In this document: one piece after another, positions 1 to 11,849 of the stretch
Layout: every line of letters begins with the position of its first letter
How positions within the stretch are numbered: position 1 is the first letter of the stretch
Origin: Hemerocallis citrina
Taxonomy: Eukaryota > Streptophyta > Magnoliopsida > Asparagales > Asphodelaceae
Length of the DNA: 64,000 bases
Reading direction: 5' to 3'
Assembly (NCBI GenBank): GCA_017893485.1
Contig: JACEHZ010000207.1
Coordinates: forward strand, 2,194,001 to 2,258,000
Position numbers and translations under genes: made by a program
The notes under the pieces: model-generated
What the model was told of the DNA's origin: nothing
Databases searched by the model: none
What the model saw: only the letters and a program-made list of their open reading frames with translations

Positions 1-162
1 TTGCCCTGCCTCCTATTAGGCCAACCGGCTCTTTGGGGCATCTAGTGTAACCCAACATTAGCAACTTTCTTGGAATACCTGAAATTTCAAGAAAGAGCAA
101 AACCGATTTGAATTTTATTACTAGGGACCCTTCAAAATTGTTTAGCTTATTTATGCAATAAC

Positions 163-429
163 TGTTGGATATATTGGTATATTCTCTCTATATAAATATA
201 ACACGTGCATATGTGTAACACGTGTAATGAACGTACAATTGATTGGATATTGGAATGCGGGTTTGTGGGCTTATAACCCGATACCCAAACCAGTATTTAG
301 GAATAAATACTGGCTTGTGATAGCAGTCTAGGTATTCCAATCTTGATACCTAGGATGAATATCTCAAGCAACTTAGATCTACAGATAAACCCTAATTTCC
401 CAATTGTTAATTTCTCACAAAACCTAACA
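163..429 (+). mobile_element. Solo LTR of a Copia family
   Basis: A 267-bp sequence starts TGTTGGATATATTGG and ends CTAACA. It matches, with scattered substitutions, the two LTRs of the full-length Copia element at 31439-37372. ATAAC occurs directly before (158-162) and directly after (430-434), a perfect 5-bp target-site duplication. No internal retroelement sequence is attached, so this is a solo LTR left by LTR-LTR recombination. It differs visibly from the full-length copy, so it is older. Confidence 0.93.
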
Positions 430-434
430 ATAAC

Positions 435-886
435 AACAATGAAAGAAAACATTCCTTCAAAAAAAACAATGAAAGAGAACAATGTGACATACAATTGGAG
501 TTGGACATTGTGGGGAAGCAACTAAGGAGAGAGATGATGACGAGTGCAATGGTGGCAAGCTTAGATATTGCCATCTTTAGATAGAAAATGGATGTGAAGA
601 GAAGTGGGTGAGTTCTTGAGCAATATATAGAAGAGAGTCGAAAAATGTATCTTGACTTTGCATACATTATACACATCTACAGAGTGTCCAGTTCGGTAGC
701 TGGTTATGTTATTGGATATTTTTTTTAAAGCCCCTGATCATAAAAGTTTTTTTATATAATCTCTTTGACTTTTCTAACTATTTTTAAAACACCATGGTAT
801 ATGGAAAGTTTTTAATAAGCCCGAGTATATTTGGGTAGGATTGAGTGATTTTAAGAAGAAAGTAGTATATATATAAGATAAATAGT
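435..886. other. Intergenic stretch, no gene seen
   Basis: AT-rich sequence with short open frames only and no recognisable protein. It lies between a solo LTR and a small hAT-like element. I see no repeat structure or RNA gene in it. Confidence 0.5.
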
Positions 887-894
887 TGGCTAAG

Positions 895-1100
895 CAGGGC
901 CAACACTGAGTTTTCGGGGCCCAAGACGAAATGACCAAATAATTATTTTGAGAATCTCTAATTACAATATAATTTTTTTTACACGTAAAATACTTGTCTA
1001 TATTTACAAGGAGAATACAAATTTGGGATCTCTAAAAGTGCAAATAAATCGGGGGCCTAAGGCAGCCGCCTGATCGGCCTCAAGGTGGAGGCCAATCCAG
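895..1100. mobile_element. Small non-autonomous hAT-like element
   Basis: The left end reads CAGGGCCAACACTGAG and the right end, reversed, begins CTGGATTGGCCTCCACC. This is the GGCC-rich style of plant hAT termini. Flanking octamers are TGGCTAAG (887-894) and TGGATAAG (1101-1108), a 7/8 match consistent with an aged 8-bp hAT duplication. There is no coding capacity in 206 bp. The terminal repeats are imperfect, so the call is moderate. Confidence 0.6.
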
Positions 1101-1693
1101 TGGATAAGTTTATGTATAATAGAAACAGTTCATTTATACACCAAACTGTAAAGTTTGGATATAAACAATATCTATGTTAGAAAAATAATTCATTTCGAAA
1201 TGTAACTGTATATTTTTCACCCAGACATTTCATTTCAAAATAATCCGAATTTAGGGGCTCAATGAAAAGTTTTATATATTTAGGGGTTAAAATAAGTCCT
1301 GTAGTTTGAAAAATTAAAAGGGTTTACAAAGAAGAACAAAAGGGAAGGGAGAGATAGTTGACTTTGACTTTTGTGGTGGTCGTAGACAAATGACATGATT
1401 TTTTTATAGTACATATACTAGTAATTTACACGTGTGCATCGCACCGTCTTAATAAATATATATTTTTAAAAATAAAAATTCCGATGTAAATCTGAGATCT
1501 CCCTTATATTAATGCACAGACAACACCCGTAAGCTGGTAGATTTACAAACGACAACTCAAACTCTCTCATTATAATAGTTATATAGATAGATAGATATAT
1601 AAAGTGCATATAAGTCCATTTTAAAGTTATTTTGATCATGCATGTGAAAATCCTTAAAATTTTGGTTTACTAATTTACACGTGCGATGCATGT

Positions 1694-1735
<42 letters not shown>
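1101..1735. other. Intergenic stretch with a Helitron-like end and a (TA)n tract
   Basis: No gene is visible. At 1418-1456 the minus strand reads as a GC-rich imperfect hairpin followed by AAATTACTAG then T, the form of a Helitron 3' end. A related but decayed copy lies near 1668-1692. A (TA)n microsatellite occupies about 1697-1730, against the MITE that follows. Confidence 0.4.
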
Positions 1736-1737
<2 letters not shown>

Positions 1738-2797
1738 GAGTGATCCAATGAGAAACATTCTTAAATGAGAAAATAAGAAACAACAATTTATACCGTTGGA
1801 TACGAGAGGATTGAGATGAATGGCTGAAATTTCTCCCACTCTCTCAATTATGATGGAGGGGTGTTGGGGTCATTTCACTCATTCTTAAATCCCTCAATCT
1901 CCTTCTTTCTCATCGTTCTCTCTCATTTCTTCTTCTCTTTCTCTCTCTCCGAAATCCATCTCCTAATGGGTCTCAAAGATGGTTTAGCGCTTGTTGTTTT
2001 TGTTGCTTGATATTATTCTTTCTCTCTTCGTTCCCCTTGAGATTTATTATGATATTGACCCTGTTCTTTAAATCGATACCAGGATTGTGGAGATCGATAA
2101 CTGTAGTCATTTCTATATATTCTTTAAAGAAACATTGAGAAAATTTTCTGTGGTTAATCCTCAAAGAAAGCTAAAAAAATTAGCTTACACGACATAGCTT
2201 GTGAGTAGTAGATATATAACAAGCGAATCCAATTGAACTTAGGACTATTAATGAGTAAATTTGTGGCTATTACGTTTAAAACTTGTTGTTCTTGGGTTTG
2301 CGCGAGTCTTAGATTCATGGTGATTTGATGGATCAAGATTCTGACTCACAGCATGAATTTTATTACGAACAATCTAATTTCGTAATTAATTGGTTGTACA
2401 GAATCATCAGACAATAAATTGAGACAGCTAAGAAATTTTAGAAGAGCAAAAATAATATAGACGAAGGAGATACTTAGTTGTAGTTGGAGCCAGACTATTA
2501 ATTAACCTTTCGAACTCTTTGTCCACACCCCTTCCAATGTCTAGATTAAGCACCGATAAATACGACCCATTAGGAGATGGATTTCGGAGAGAGAGAAAGA
2601 GAAGAAGAAATGAGAGAGAACGATGAGAAAGAAGGAGATTGAGGGATTTAAGAATGAGTGAAATGACCCCAACACCCCTCCATCATAATTGAGAGAGTGG
2701 GAGAAATTTCAGCCATTCATCTCAATCCCCTCGTATCCAACGGTATAAATTGTTGTTTCTTATTTTCTCATTTAAGAATGTTTCTCATTGGATCACT

Positions 2798-2800
<3 letters not shown>
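1736..2800. mobile_element. Foldback MITE with ~235-bp terminal inverted repeats
   Basis: The left arm (about 1736-1971) starts AGGAGTGATCCAATGAG. Its near-perfect reverse complement occupies about 2565-2800. The spacer of about 590 bp has no convincing ORF. Poly-TA abuts both ends (about 1697-1730 and 2801-2836), so any TA-rich target duplication is hidden in the microsatellite. Long inverted ends without coding capacity suggest a non-autonomous Mutator-type or Micron-like element that targets TA repeats; the family assignment is inference. The boundaries are clear from the inverted repeat. Confidence 0.85.
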
Positions 2801-2837
<37 letters not shown>

Positions 2838-2840
<3 letters not shown>

Positions 2841-2973
2841 AAATACTAAAAAAGCTATCAAGTGGCTCTCCTTCAATCCCCCAAAATCAAAGATCCAGAT
2901 ATAAGCTCACAAAACACATCCCCCCCCCCAAAACCAACTCCTTTATTTATTTAATTCTCTCTCTCTCTCTCTG

Positions 2974-3039
<66 letters not shown>

Positions 3040-3049
3040 CATACACACA
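2838..3049 (+). mobile_element. Helitron-like 5' end fragment
   Basis: The segment begins, after (TA)n, with AAAGCTATCAAGTGGCTC and runs into (CT)n and (TA)n tracts. The same beginning occurs at about 15645 (+) and, reversed, near 3600-3636. This shared start followed by unrelated sequence is what Helitron 5' ends look like, but no complete element can be delimited. It stops at the CTAG end of the next Helitron-like copy. Confidence 0.4.
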
Positions 3050-3652
3050 CTAGATTTGCCCGTGGGCACGTGCCTACAGCACGTCTTCGGAATGATACAA
3101 AACACGAAAAGTCGAGTAAACAGTAAAACAACAATTATGTAGCTCAAGTTTGAATAATATGACAATAATTAGTTGTAAATAAAAGTCCATGTTTCCATTA
3201 GTATATGTTGAAAAATAATTATAAATGGGGGTGTAAAATCTAACTTTTTAGAACTTTAAGTGTGAAAATGATGAAATTTAACTGTTGAACAAATATTTTG
3301 CTATTTTCAATATAACATGTGCAATAAAAAGAAAACATAAAAATTCTGAAAATTTACAAACCTGAAATCTTAAAATCTAAATTTTTAAGTAAATAAAGAA
3401 AGAATGGGAGAGAGAGATAGGGAGAGAGAGAAAAAGAGAAATATGAAAAAGTGAAGAGAGAAGAGAGAGATAGTAATAAAGTAATGAGTTTTTTTTGTTT
3501 TGGGGGAAAAATTTTGGTTTTGGGGTTTGAAATTTTGGGAGGAAAAATGTGTTTTATGAGGTTAGATCTGGACCTTTAATTTTTGGGGATTGAAAGTGAG
3601 CCACTTGATAGCTTTCTTTGTGTTTTATTATATATATATATATATATATATA
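3050..3652 (-). mobile_element. Short non-autonomous Helitron-like element
   Basis: On the minus strand the 3' end (3050-3085) shows an ACGTGC...GCACGT stem, then GCCCACGGGC, AAAT and CTAG followed by T. That is the hairpin plus CTRR-T arrangement of Helitron 3' termini. The 5' side reads TA-rich sequence, AATAAAACAC, then AAGCTATCAAGTGG near 3600-3636, shared with the copies at 2838 and 15614. No ORF is present. The exact 5' terminus is lost in the (TA)n tract where the giant inverted-repeat element begins. Confidence 0.5.
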
Positions 3653-3859
3653 GAGTGTTGTTCGGTTGCAAACGGGCCGGAACGGGTCGGTTCGCACGGA
3701 CCCGTGCGAACCTCGATCTGGACCGTTGGATCGAAGATCCAACGGTTCAGATTTTTTTTCATAAAATCTTGCCTTAACCCGTCGTTGGCAAGAACGGGTT
3801 AAGGCAAAATTTAATAAAAAAAGTTGGCCTTAACCCGTTCTTCGGAATAACGGGTTAAG

Positions 3860-4167
3860 GCTATATTTTTCATTTTCGTCGACATACAGTTCGTCTTCTT
3901 TCTTCCGCTCTCTTCTTCTCTCTTCGACGAACCCAGACCCAAACGACGGAAAAAAAAAAAAAACCCTAAAAAAACCCTAGCTCCGACGATCCAAACCCTA
4001 GAACTCCATCTTCTCTCCCAACTCCGAAGATTGAAACCCCCTAACTCCGACGTTCGAAACCCTAGCTTCTCTTCCCCTCTTCGGAACGAAATCGGAACCC
4101 TAGATACGAAATTGGAACCCTAGTTCTCTTCGAAAACCGATTGCTTGGCTTGATTTCGATCTATTCC
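3860..4167 (+). promoter_or_regulatory. Proposed promoter/leader exon of the PMD gene in the left TIR
   Basis: A CT-rich stretch followed by many AAACCCTA-type motifs ends in CTATTCC|GTAAGG at 4167/4168, a consensus plant 5' splice donor. A pyrimidine-rich acceptor, TTTTTACAG, ends at 6471, 12 bases before the PMD start codon. The mirror-image arrangement exists in the right TIR. A spliced leader is therefore inferred; there is no transcript evidence here. Confidence 0.5.
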
Positions 4168-4414
4168 GTAAGGTATACACTATTTCTTGAACCCAATAAT
4201 CTACATTTGTATTTTTTTGGTTGAATTTGTGTGTAGTGATTTATTTAGAAATTGGAAAAAAAATTAAAATGTGTTAGTAGATTATAGATGTAGAATCGGG
4301 TTGACCTCAAGTATATTCAATTGCCGAATTATGTTTCTTGCATTAGTATCTTGTAGAATTAGAATTGTATATACGAAATTAGTTAGAATTTTCAGTGCGG
4401 TTATGGTTGAAAAC

Positions 4415-6380
4415 CCTGCGAATGACCGTAAAAAAATACGAAACTTTCCGAGTAGGTTCGTCTCACGTAGTACAAGCCACACCAACTTGTAGAAACGAGT
4501 TTTGACTCACGGTTCGAGAGATACGGCCGCGTATCGCTTTCGGTTGGAAAAAACCAAGTATAGCGGTGCACGGCCGTATATCGCAAACCGTGACTCGAAA
4601 CTCGCTTCTACAAGTTCGGGTGGCTTCGCCTACGTGAATCCTACCAAGTGGGAAAGTTTCGAGGGTTTTTGGAGGCCGTTTGCGCGGTTTTCTCAACTTC
4701 TTCGCACGATAGTTTTTCGTATTAGAATTTTGTAAGTGCGGTTAGATTAGATTAGAAAACTCTTCAAACGACCTCCAAAAAATACGAAACCGTGCGAGTT
4801 GGTTGGTGTCACCTACGATAAGCCACCCGAACTTGTAGAAGTGAGTTTCGACTCACGGTTCGAGAGATACGGCCGCGTACCGGTTACGGTTGGGAAAAAA
4901 CCGAGTAAAGCGGTAGACGGCCGTATCTCGCAAACCGTGAGTCGAAACTCGCTTCTACAAGTTCGGGTGGCTTGCCCTACGTGAATCCGACCAAGTCGGA
5001 AAGTTTTATAATTTTCGGATGCCATTTGGGCGGTTTTATCAATTTCCTCGCATTACAAGTTTGAGCCTAAGAATTTTCTAAGTGCGGGTAGATTAGAAAA
5101 TCCTTCAAACGGCCTCCAAAAAATATGAAACTTTGCGATTTGGTTGGTGTCACCTAGGAGAAGCCAAACCAACTTGTAGAAGTGAGTTTCGACTCACGGT
5201 TCGAGAGATACGGTCGCGTATCGCTTCCGGTTGAAAAAAACTATTATAAAGCGGTATACGGTCGTATCTCGCAAACCGTGAGTCGAAACTCGCTTCTACA
5301 AGTTCGGGTTGCTTGCCCTACGTGAATCCGACCAATTGGGAAAGTTTTAAAATTTTCGGGTGCCGTTTGCGCGGTATTGCTCTATTTCCTCCCATTATAA
5401 GTTTTATAATTAGAATTTTCTAAGTGCGGGTAGGTTAGAAAACCCTGCAAACGACCTCCAAAAAATACGAAACTTTGCGATTTGGTTGGTGTCACGTACG
5501 AGAATTGACCCGAAGTTGTAGAAGTGAATTTCGACCCACGGTCCGAGAGATACGGGCGCGTATCGGTTTTGGTTCGAAAAAAAACAAATAAAGCGGTAGA
5601 CGGCCGTATCTCGCAAACCGTGAGTCGAAACTCGCCTCTACAAGTTCGGGTGGCTTGCCCTACGTGAATTCGACCAAGTCGGAAAGTTTTATAATTTTCG
5701 GATGGCATTTGGGCGGTTTTCTCAACTTCCTCGCATTACAAGTTTGAGCCTTAGAATTTTCTAAGTGCGGGTAGATTAGAAAACCCTCCAAATGATCTTC
5801 CAAAAATACGAAACTTTGCGATTTGGTTGGTATCACCTACGCGAAGCCAAACCAACTCGTGGAAGTGAGTTTCGACTCACGGTTCGTGAGATACGGCCGC
5901 GTATCGCTTATGCTTGGAAAAAAACCGAGTAAAGCGGTAGATGGCCGTATCTCGCGAACCGTGACTCGAAACTCGCTTCTACAAGTTCGGGTGGCTTCCC
6001 CTACGTGAATTGGACCTGGTCGGAAAGTTTTAAAATATTCGGATGCCGTTTGCGGGGTATTGCGTCAATTGCTCAAGTGAGAAGTTTTTGACATAGAATT
6101 TTGTAAAAAACGGGCCGATTAGAAAACAATTCGAACCACCTCCCAAAAATACGAAATTTGGCGAGTTGATTGGTGTTACCTATGAGAACTGACCCGAAGT
6201 TGTAGAAGTGAATTTCGACTCACGGTTCGAGAGATACGGCCGCGTATCGGTTGGAGGTTGGAAAACAACCTAATTAAGCGGTATACGGCCGTATCTCGCA
6301 AACCATGAGTCGAAACTCACTTGTACAAGTTGGGGTCGCTTGCCCTACGTGAATCCGACATAGTCGTAAAGTTTTATAGA
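4415..6380 (+). repeat. Six tandem ~345-bp units with internal palindrome (left)
   Basis: Units begin near 4418, 4763, 5107, 5452, 5797 and 6137 at a shared AAAAATACGAAACTTTGCG motif. Inside each unit, CTTGTAGAAGTGAGTTTCG...GATACGGCCG is followed about 60 bp later by its reverse complement, so each unit can fold on itself. Each also ends with a TTTTCTAAGTGCGG block. The array lies inside the terminal repeat and, in my model, inside the leader intron of the PMD gene. Confidence 0.88.
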
Positions 6381-6483
6381 TTTTTTTGTTTTCATTCATG
6401 CGTTTTTCAGTATAATCTCGGTATGTTTGTTTTGTTGTCATCTTTTTTAACAACTTTTTAATTTTTTACAGACGGGTATCTAA

Positions 6484-8694
6484 ATGGCTAGAACAAGGCA
6501 ACCAAGAATCGAGTCCGGGAACACCAGTGGCGCACCAACTACTGAGGTAAGATCGATTACTATTATTGGTTTTAAATACAAACATGTAACATTATCTCAA
6601 TAATAACATTTGTTATATTTATTCGTGTAGGTTGGTGGCCGTCAATCCACATCGGGTGAGGCAGGTCCGTCGTCCTCGGTTACATCACCCGGACCCGTGG
6701 ACACAAGTGTACTCACCCTGCAGGGCAAACACCGATCGGAAGCCGTGTGGAATGGGTCCGATAGAAAACTAAATTTTCGGAAGCACACAGTTCTTCCTTG
6801 GGATGAACGTATCACGCCGTACGTGGTAGAGGCCAGTTTCTACGGAGCAAGATTCATTCACTCTGTGAAGCTAGATCGGCCACTCCTCACAGCTCTAGTC
6901 GAGCGATGGAGGCCGGAGACCCACACATTCCACCTGCCTGTGGGTGAGATGACTGTGACCCTGCAGGATGTGGCAATGATAACAGGACTACCAATCGATG
7001 GGGTTGCCGTGACGGGAAACATGGACTTCGATCGAGTTGAAGTCGTTCGGGACTTACTCGGTATCGACTTGCAGTTGGTAGTTCTTGAAGAACAAGAGAA
7101 GGCCGAAAAAAATATCCGCGAAAATGCCCCCGCAGATTCTGATGAAGATTTATTGAATGAACAAATAGAAGCTGCGAAACAAAAAGCGGAGGAAGAAGTG
7201 ATGGATGACGCTTTCGAGGGTAAATCACTTTACATCACCTGGTTAAAATACCAGTTCGAGGAGGGATATTTGAACCCCGAGTCGGGTGAGGCTGACCTAG
7301 TGTGCTATGCACGTGCATACATTTTTAGTTTGATAGGGGGACTTATCTTCCCGAACTCATCCGGATCAACCGTGCCGTTGATGTACCTACGGTTGTTGGA
7401 GGATTTCCAGTATGCGGGTCGCTATAGTTGGGGGAGTGCGGCACTGGCGCTACTATACAGGAGTTTGTGCATATGTTCTTTAGGTGGCGCACAGATGGGT
7501 GGCCCAATGGTGCTGATGCAGATATGGAGTTGGGAACGCATCCACATCGGACGTCCCCGTATTACTCAGCCTATACCGGAATTTTTGGCCGACCCAGGGG
7601 CAGCAGAGTTGTTACCTCCTGTAGGAGCATATTGGGCCGGCCGACACACGTGGACCGATAACCCACGCCATTCGCTGACCTACTACAGAGATGAGTTGGA
7701 CAACATGCGGGACGAGTTCGTCACATGGGAACCGTACTCGGCCGATAGGTTGCAACGCGTTCCTCCAGTCTGCCTAGACAGATCCCTTTGGTTGACGGCA
7801 GCACCTCTTGTGAACTTTTCGGTTGTGGAGTTCCAGTATCCTGACCGGGTCTTGCGGCAATTCGGATATCAACAGAAGATTCCCGATGTCAGGTCGTACG
7901 ATAAAAAGTTGCACGAGGTTAGGGGAACGGGACGGGTGCCCAACTTCGATTGGGCTGATTTTCATCGTTACCACGTAGCCAACTGGAACACCATGCGACA
8001 TCAAATGACACTGAATTTGATGTTTGTCGCGAGACCATACGATGGGTCCCTCCAGCAGGCATACATGATGTGGTACAAGCGAATAACCCGGTTGTTCGTT
8101 TCTCGAACGGTCGCCGTACCAGCTGGGGTGCAACTTCCGATTCCCGAAGCCCAGGTAGAACCACCTCCAGCATATTCCTCCTCCCAGCCGATGTACCAAC
8201 CGAGGGCTGAGGCACATCGAAAAGCGGTCAGTCCAATTTCATATAGTTTGTATATTTGTACTGTGTTCAATTGATGTACACTAATTTTGAATGATGTTTA
8301 AATTGGAATTTTTCACCAACTGTAGATTGACAACGCATGGGAGGTTGTCCGAACAGCTGCCCGCCACCTGAAGACTAGAATACCCGAGAGCTTAAAGACG
8401 GTAATCCGGGAGATGTTAGCCCCGTGCCGTCGTACTCTGGAGGACGCGGGTGAAGGTCCACAGGTTGAGGCCTATTTGAGCGCCAATGTGCCGACAACAC
8501 CCTTAAGGCGAAAACAGGTTGTTAGTAGGGCAATTATAATCCCTGGTCGTCAACAGGGTACTGATGAGGAAGAGTCGTCGGATGATTCTGACTCTCCCCA
8601 AACACATCGCGCACGGCGAAATCCTAAAAGGACCAGGCAACCTCCCAAACAATTCACACCAAGCGGTCGCAAGCGGACTGGCCGTAGACGGTAA
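6484..8694 (+). CDS. Plant mobile domain (PMD/MAIN-like) protein, three exons
   Basis: I model exons 6484-6546, 6631-8226 and 8326-8694. Each join has GT...AG borders (GAG|GTAAG, GTGTAG|G, GCG|GTCAGT, CTGTAG|A) and keeps frame, giving about 675 residues from MARTRQPR to a basic GRKRTGRRR tail. The middle exon carries the PMD signature: TVLPWDERITPYVVEASFYGARF, then ALVERWRPETHTFHLP and GEMTVTLQDVAMITGLPIDG, then a charged insertion (about residues 175-215), LICY/SYLL-type helices and a final domain block ending near RITRLFVS. The last exon is acidic-serine then strongly basic and could be nuclear-targeting. PMD proteins occur in host genes (MAIN, MAIL1) and inside Mutator and retroelements. 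Here the gene sits at the TIR edge facing the transposase, so it is a second element-encoded protein; its function in transposition is unknown. Confidence 0.9.
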
Positions 8695-9060
8695 TCTGTA
8701 ATACTCTGTAATAGCGTGTCTTTTGGTTGGTGTTTTTTTCACTGCAGTAACTAACGTATTGTTTGTTTCAATGTTGATAAACTGTTGTAGGTGAATTTTG
8801 GTGCGCCGGATGCAAGCCAAATTCGAGAACGGCTTCATTTGTGAATAATTGTCTTTTGGCCATGTGCAGTCTTATATGTATAATTTTGTTGTAAACTCTT
8901 GGATTTTGTGAATATTGAATTCAGTTCAAGTAATTAAGTAGTTGGTCGTTATTGGACTTTTGTACGCCTTCAAGTTTCTTTTGAATATATATGTTGTCTT
9001 ATTTACTTTGATGTGCTTTCATTTGTTATTTTGTGAACCACATTTAATTAGTTATATTGC
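8695..9060 (+). other. 3' flank of the PMD gene
   Basis: AT- and T-rich sequence after the stop codon at 8692-8694, with no further coding signature. It probably holds the 3' UTR and cleavage site. The palindrome arrays begin just after. Confidence 0.5.
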
Positions 9061-9069
9061 TGCCAATAT

Positions 9070-9510
9070 CTCTGTACTTAACCCGTTATCAGCAAGGACG
9101 GGTTAAGTGGAGAGATATTGTCAGTCCTTTGGAAAACTACTCAAGTAGTACATGAAACAAGTGCTGCCAATATGGGTCTTCCTAACCCGTCACTGCCAAC
9201 AACGGGTTAGGTTAACTTAACCCGTTCTTGGCGACAACGGCTTAAGTAGAGAGAGATTGGCAGCAATATAATTCATACAGGCGAAAGTGCTGCCAATATG
9301 GGTCATCCTAACCCGTCGTTGCCAACAACGGGTTAGGTTAACGTAACCCGTTCTTGGCGACAACGGCTTAAGTAGAGAGAGGTTGGCAGCAATATAATTC
9401 ATACAGAAACAAGTGCTGCCAATATGGGTCATCCTAACCCGTCGTTGCCAACAACGGGTGAGGTTAAAGTAATCCGTTCTTGTCGACAACGGCTTAGGTA
9501 GAGAGATATT
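9070..9510. repeat. Array of AACCCGTT/AACGGGTT palindromes, ~125-bp tandem unit
   Basis: A unit reading CTGCCAATATGGGTCATCC, then AACCCGTCGTTGCCAACAACGGGTT and a second short palindrome, then GAGAGATATTGGCAGCA, repeats about three times (near 9161, 9289 and 9412). A single related copy lies at 9076-9120. Each unit is itself bounded by CTGCCAATAT and ATATTGGCAG, an outer inverted pair. Confidence 0.85.
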
Positions 9511-9529
9511 GGCAGCAACTAACCACTTC

Positions 9530-9690
9530 TACAAATTTCTCCTAACTCTTTGCGAGAACTGTCTCCGGAACTGTGCAAAGTGACATTAATATGCCCATAA
9601 ATTGTTTATTATTTTTATAATTTTCCCATTATTCGCCCGCAACTAACCACTCTAAATTTGTAACATGATAAGTTTTGTGAAAGTAAAAAA
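9530..9690 (+). repeat. Dispersed ~160-bp interior module, copy 1
   Basis: Starts AAATTTCTCCTAACTC, includes GCGAGAACTGTCTCCGGAAC and a TTGTTTATTATTTTTATAAT core. It recurs inverted at 11640-11830 and direct at 14225-14410, each time beside an AACCCGTT palindrome array. Function unknown. Confidence 0.8.
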
Positions 9691-10039
9691 AAAAAAAATT
9701 ACGAGTTCTGTTGTAAAAAAAAAAAAAAAAAAGTCATATGTATTTGTTTTTTCCCTGTTTATATTTATTTTTTTAATTTCTTGGCTAGCCACGTAACTAA
9801 CCAATATAAAATTGACCACATCAAACGGATATTCAAATACAGACAAATGTATTAAAATTGAGCACATCCCACATGTGCACTATACGAGGGGAAAAAAACT
9901 TGTAGACTCTCTAATGTGGGTACATGGGGCATGCATTTATTGTGGGAGGACTGACAAGAATCGTTTTAGGTTATCTGGTCGGTCCTCGTTCTAATTTCCC
10001 GTTGATAGACTCTCACTTCTGCTTCTTCTCATAGTAGAA

Positions 10040-11535
10040 CAAGTTTAATATCAGAAATACCACTTTTAGATCCCACATGTAGCCCATGTGGGAGAAACAC
10101 CACATGTAGATCCCCACATCAACGTACAAAAAGACCAAGTTAGGGTTTGGAACAATTGTAATGATGAAAATATTCCTAATGGAAAAGCCCCTCTGTGTTA
10201 TTATTGAGCGCAGTGCCTCCAGGTTTAATATAGAGGGCTAACAAAAACTGCCATCTTTTACCAGAAATGACAATACAAATATGTTTTCCACTGTCTGTGC
10301 AAAAGATCCCCTGTTTAATAAATGGGGGAAAATCCACATTTGGATTCGCACATGTAGCCGTTATGGAAAAGCTATATGTAGGGACGTACATGTGATGTTG
10401 TAGGCGGGTGTTGGGTTCTACTTGTTTAGCTTGGTGCGTTTTCCCACTAAGGTGTATGTTAAAAAAAAACGTTGCCTATATGGAGCAAAAACCACACGTA
10501 CATCCCCACATTTAGCCTATTTGGGGGAAAAACCAAATGTACATCCCCATATGTAAAGATTGTGTGAAAAAAAAACATTTACATGCCACATGTAGGCTTT
10601 AACACATGTACAAAAATATTTAGATCTCCACATGTAGCCCACATGGGGAAAAAAAAACATGTAGATCCCCACATGTAGCCTATACATGGAGCAAGCCATA
10701 TGTAGATCCCCACATGCATGTAAAAAAATTCCAATACATATTTGGATCAACTGTGATGATGATGGTATCCCTAATGGAGAGATATGAAACGGTAAAATCT
10801 CTGCTACAACTTACAGTTTGTAAGACTGTTAAACCTGTTAGTGTTCCATATATCTTACAGTTCTCTTCAGCGAGAAAGAGTCTGCTTACCAAAGCTGACA
10901 GAATTGTGTATCTAAATTGTGGAAGGCCGGATAAGAATCATTTTGCGATTTTGTTGCTGGTCCTCAGACAAAATTGCGGTGCTGAGATCCCTCATGAATA
11001 TGCCTAACCAGACGCGTTACGTGATCCGCATCTCGTCCTCAGATCAGATTAATTGGCTATCAAGAACTGGATCTGTACATGTGATGAGATTACTTAATGT
11101 GAATTTTTTAAAGGCTTGTGATTCCCACATGTAGTCTGTATGGGGAAAAACTACATGTAGAATCCCACATGTATCCTATACAGGCAAAAAAACACATGTA
11201 CATCACACATGTAGCCTATATGGGTGAAAAACCACATCTAAATCCCCACATGTAGTCCATGTATGGTAAAAACTATATGTGGATTGCCTAACGTTGGTAC
11301 ATGAGGGATGCACTTATTGTGGAAGCAAGTATAAGAATCATTTTATGGGTTCTTGCTGGTCCTCATTCTAGTTTGCGGTTGACAGGCTGTCACTTCTGCT
11401 TTTCTCCATATTAGAACAAGTTTATTATTAGAAAAACCACATGTAGATCTCACATGTAGCCCATATTAGAACAAAATCGAATGTAGATCTCACATGTGGC
11501 CCATATTGAAGAAATAACACATGTAGATTCCCTTA
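10040..11535. repeat. Degenerate CACATGTAGATCCCCACATGTAGCC repeat field
   Basis: The phrase CACATGTAGATC and its partner CACATGTAGCC...GGGGAAAAAC recur many times at irregular spacing of about 30-65 bp. Longer blocks with GGTCCTCGTTCTA and TAGAACAAGTTT recur near 9950, 10930 and 11340. CATGTA is half-palindromic, so copies read similarly on both strands. Open frames here are fragments and no protein is recognisable. Confidence 0.75.
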
Positions 11536-11639
11536 ACATGTGGTTGTAGATATATTTGATTGACTGATGGATTGATGGATTGATTAGTGTGGGAATTTAG
11601 AACGGCCTGTTAATTTACTACAAGTTAACGATTCGTACA

Positions 11640-11830
11640 AAAAACCGTTTAAGGAAATTTTTTTACTTTGACAAAACTTATTATGGTAATAAAGTTAGAG
11701 TGGTTAGTTACGGGAGAATAAATGGAAATTAATAAAAATAATAAACAATTTACGGGCATATTAATGTCACCTTGCACAGTTCTGGAGACAATTCTCGCAA
11801 AGAGCGAAGAGAAATTTTTGGAAAACCCAA
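11640..11830 (-). repeat. Dispersed interior module, copy 2 (inverted)
   Basis: Reverse complement of 9530-9690 with good similarity across the TAAACAATTTA and GTTCTGGAGACA blocks. With copy 1 and the adjoining palindrome arrays it bounds 9070-12150 as a large internal inverted repeat, so that segment may be a nested foldback element. Confidence 0.8.
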
Positions 11831-11849
11831 AATTTATTCAACACCTTAA

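Larger units (their letters stand above)
3653..6380 (+). repeat. Left terminal inverted repeat of the giant element
   Basis: Sequence is matched in reverse orientation at 24430-26924. The outer ~450 bp is nearly identical to the other end. By eye I see a variable A-run and, about 450 bp in, one 20-bp insertion/deletion (ATACGAAATTGGAACCCTAG, present here and absent on the right). Identity then falls inward. Contents in order are the terminal motif, two TTAACCCGTT palindromes (3775-3860), a pyrimidine-rich ACCCTA-rich leader (3890-4167) and six tandem ~345-bp units. Confidence 0.92.

Noticed and set aside
2943..3165. ORFs rich in RERERE / SLSLSL / YIYIYI
   Set aside because: Translations of (CT)n and (TA)n microsatellites.
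6887..8270. Several 77-147-aa ORFs antisense to, or in another frame of, the PMD gene
   Set aside because: Shadows of the PMD reading frame with no independent similarity.
9070..9510. Regularly spaced palindromes that look like a CRISPR array
   Set aside because: Spacers are also repeated, units are about 125 bp, and the host is a plant. It is a tandem palindrome repeat.
9652..9994. Small ORFs near the poly-A runs as accessory genes of the giant element
   Set aside because: Short, homopolymer-driven, with no conserved motif.
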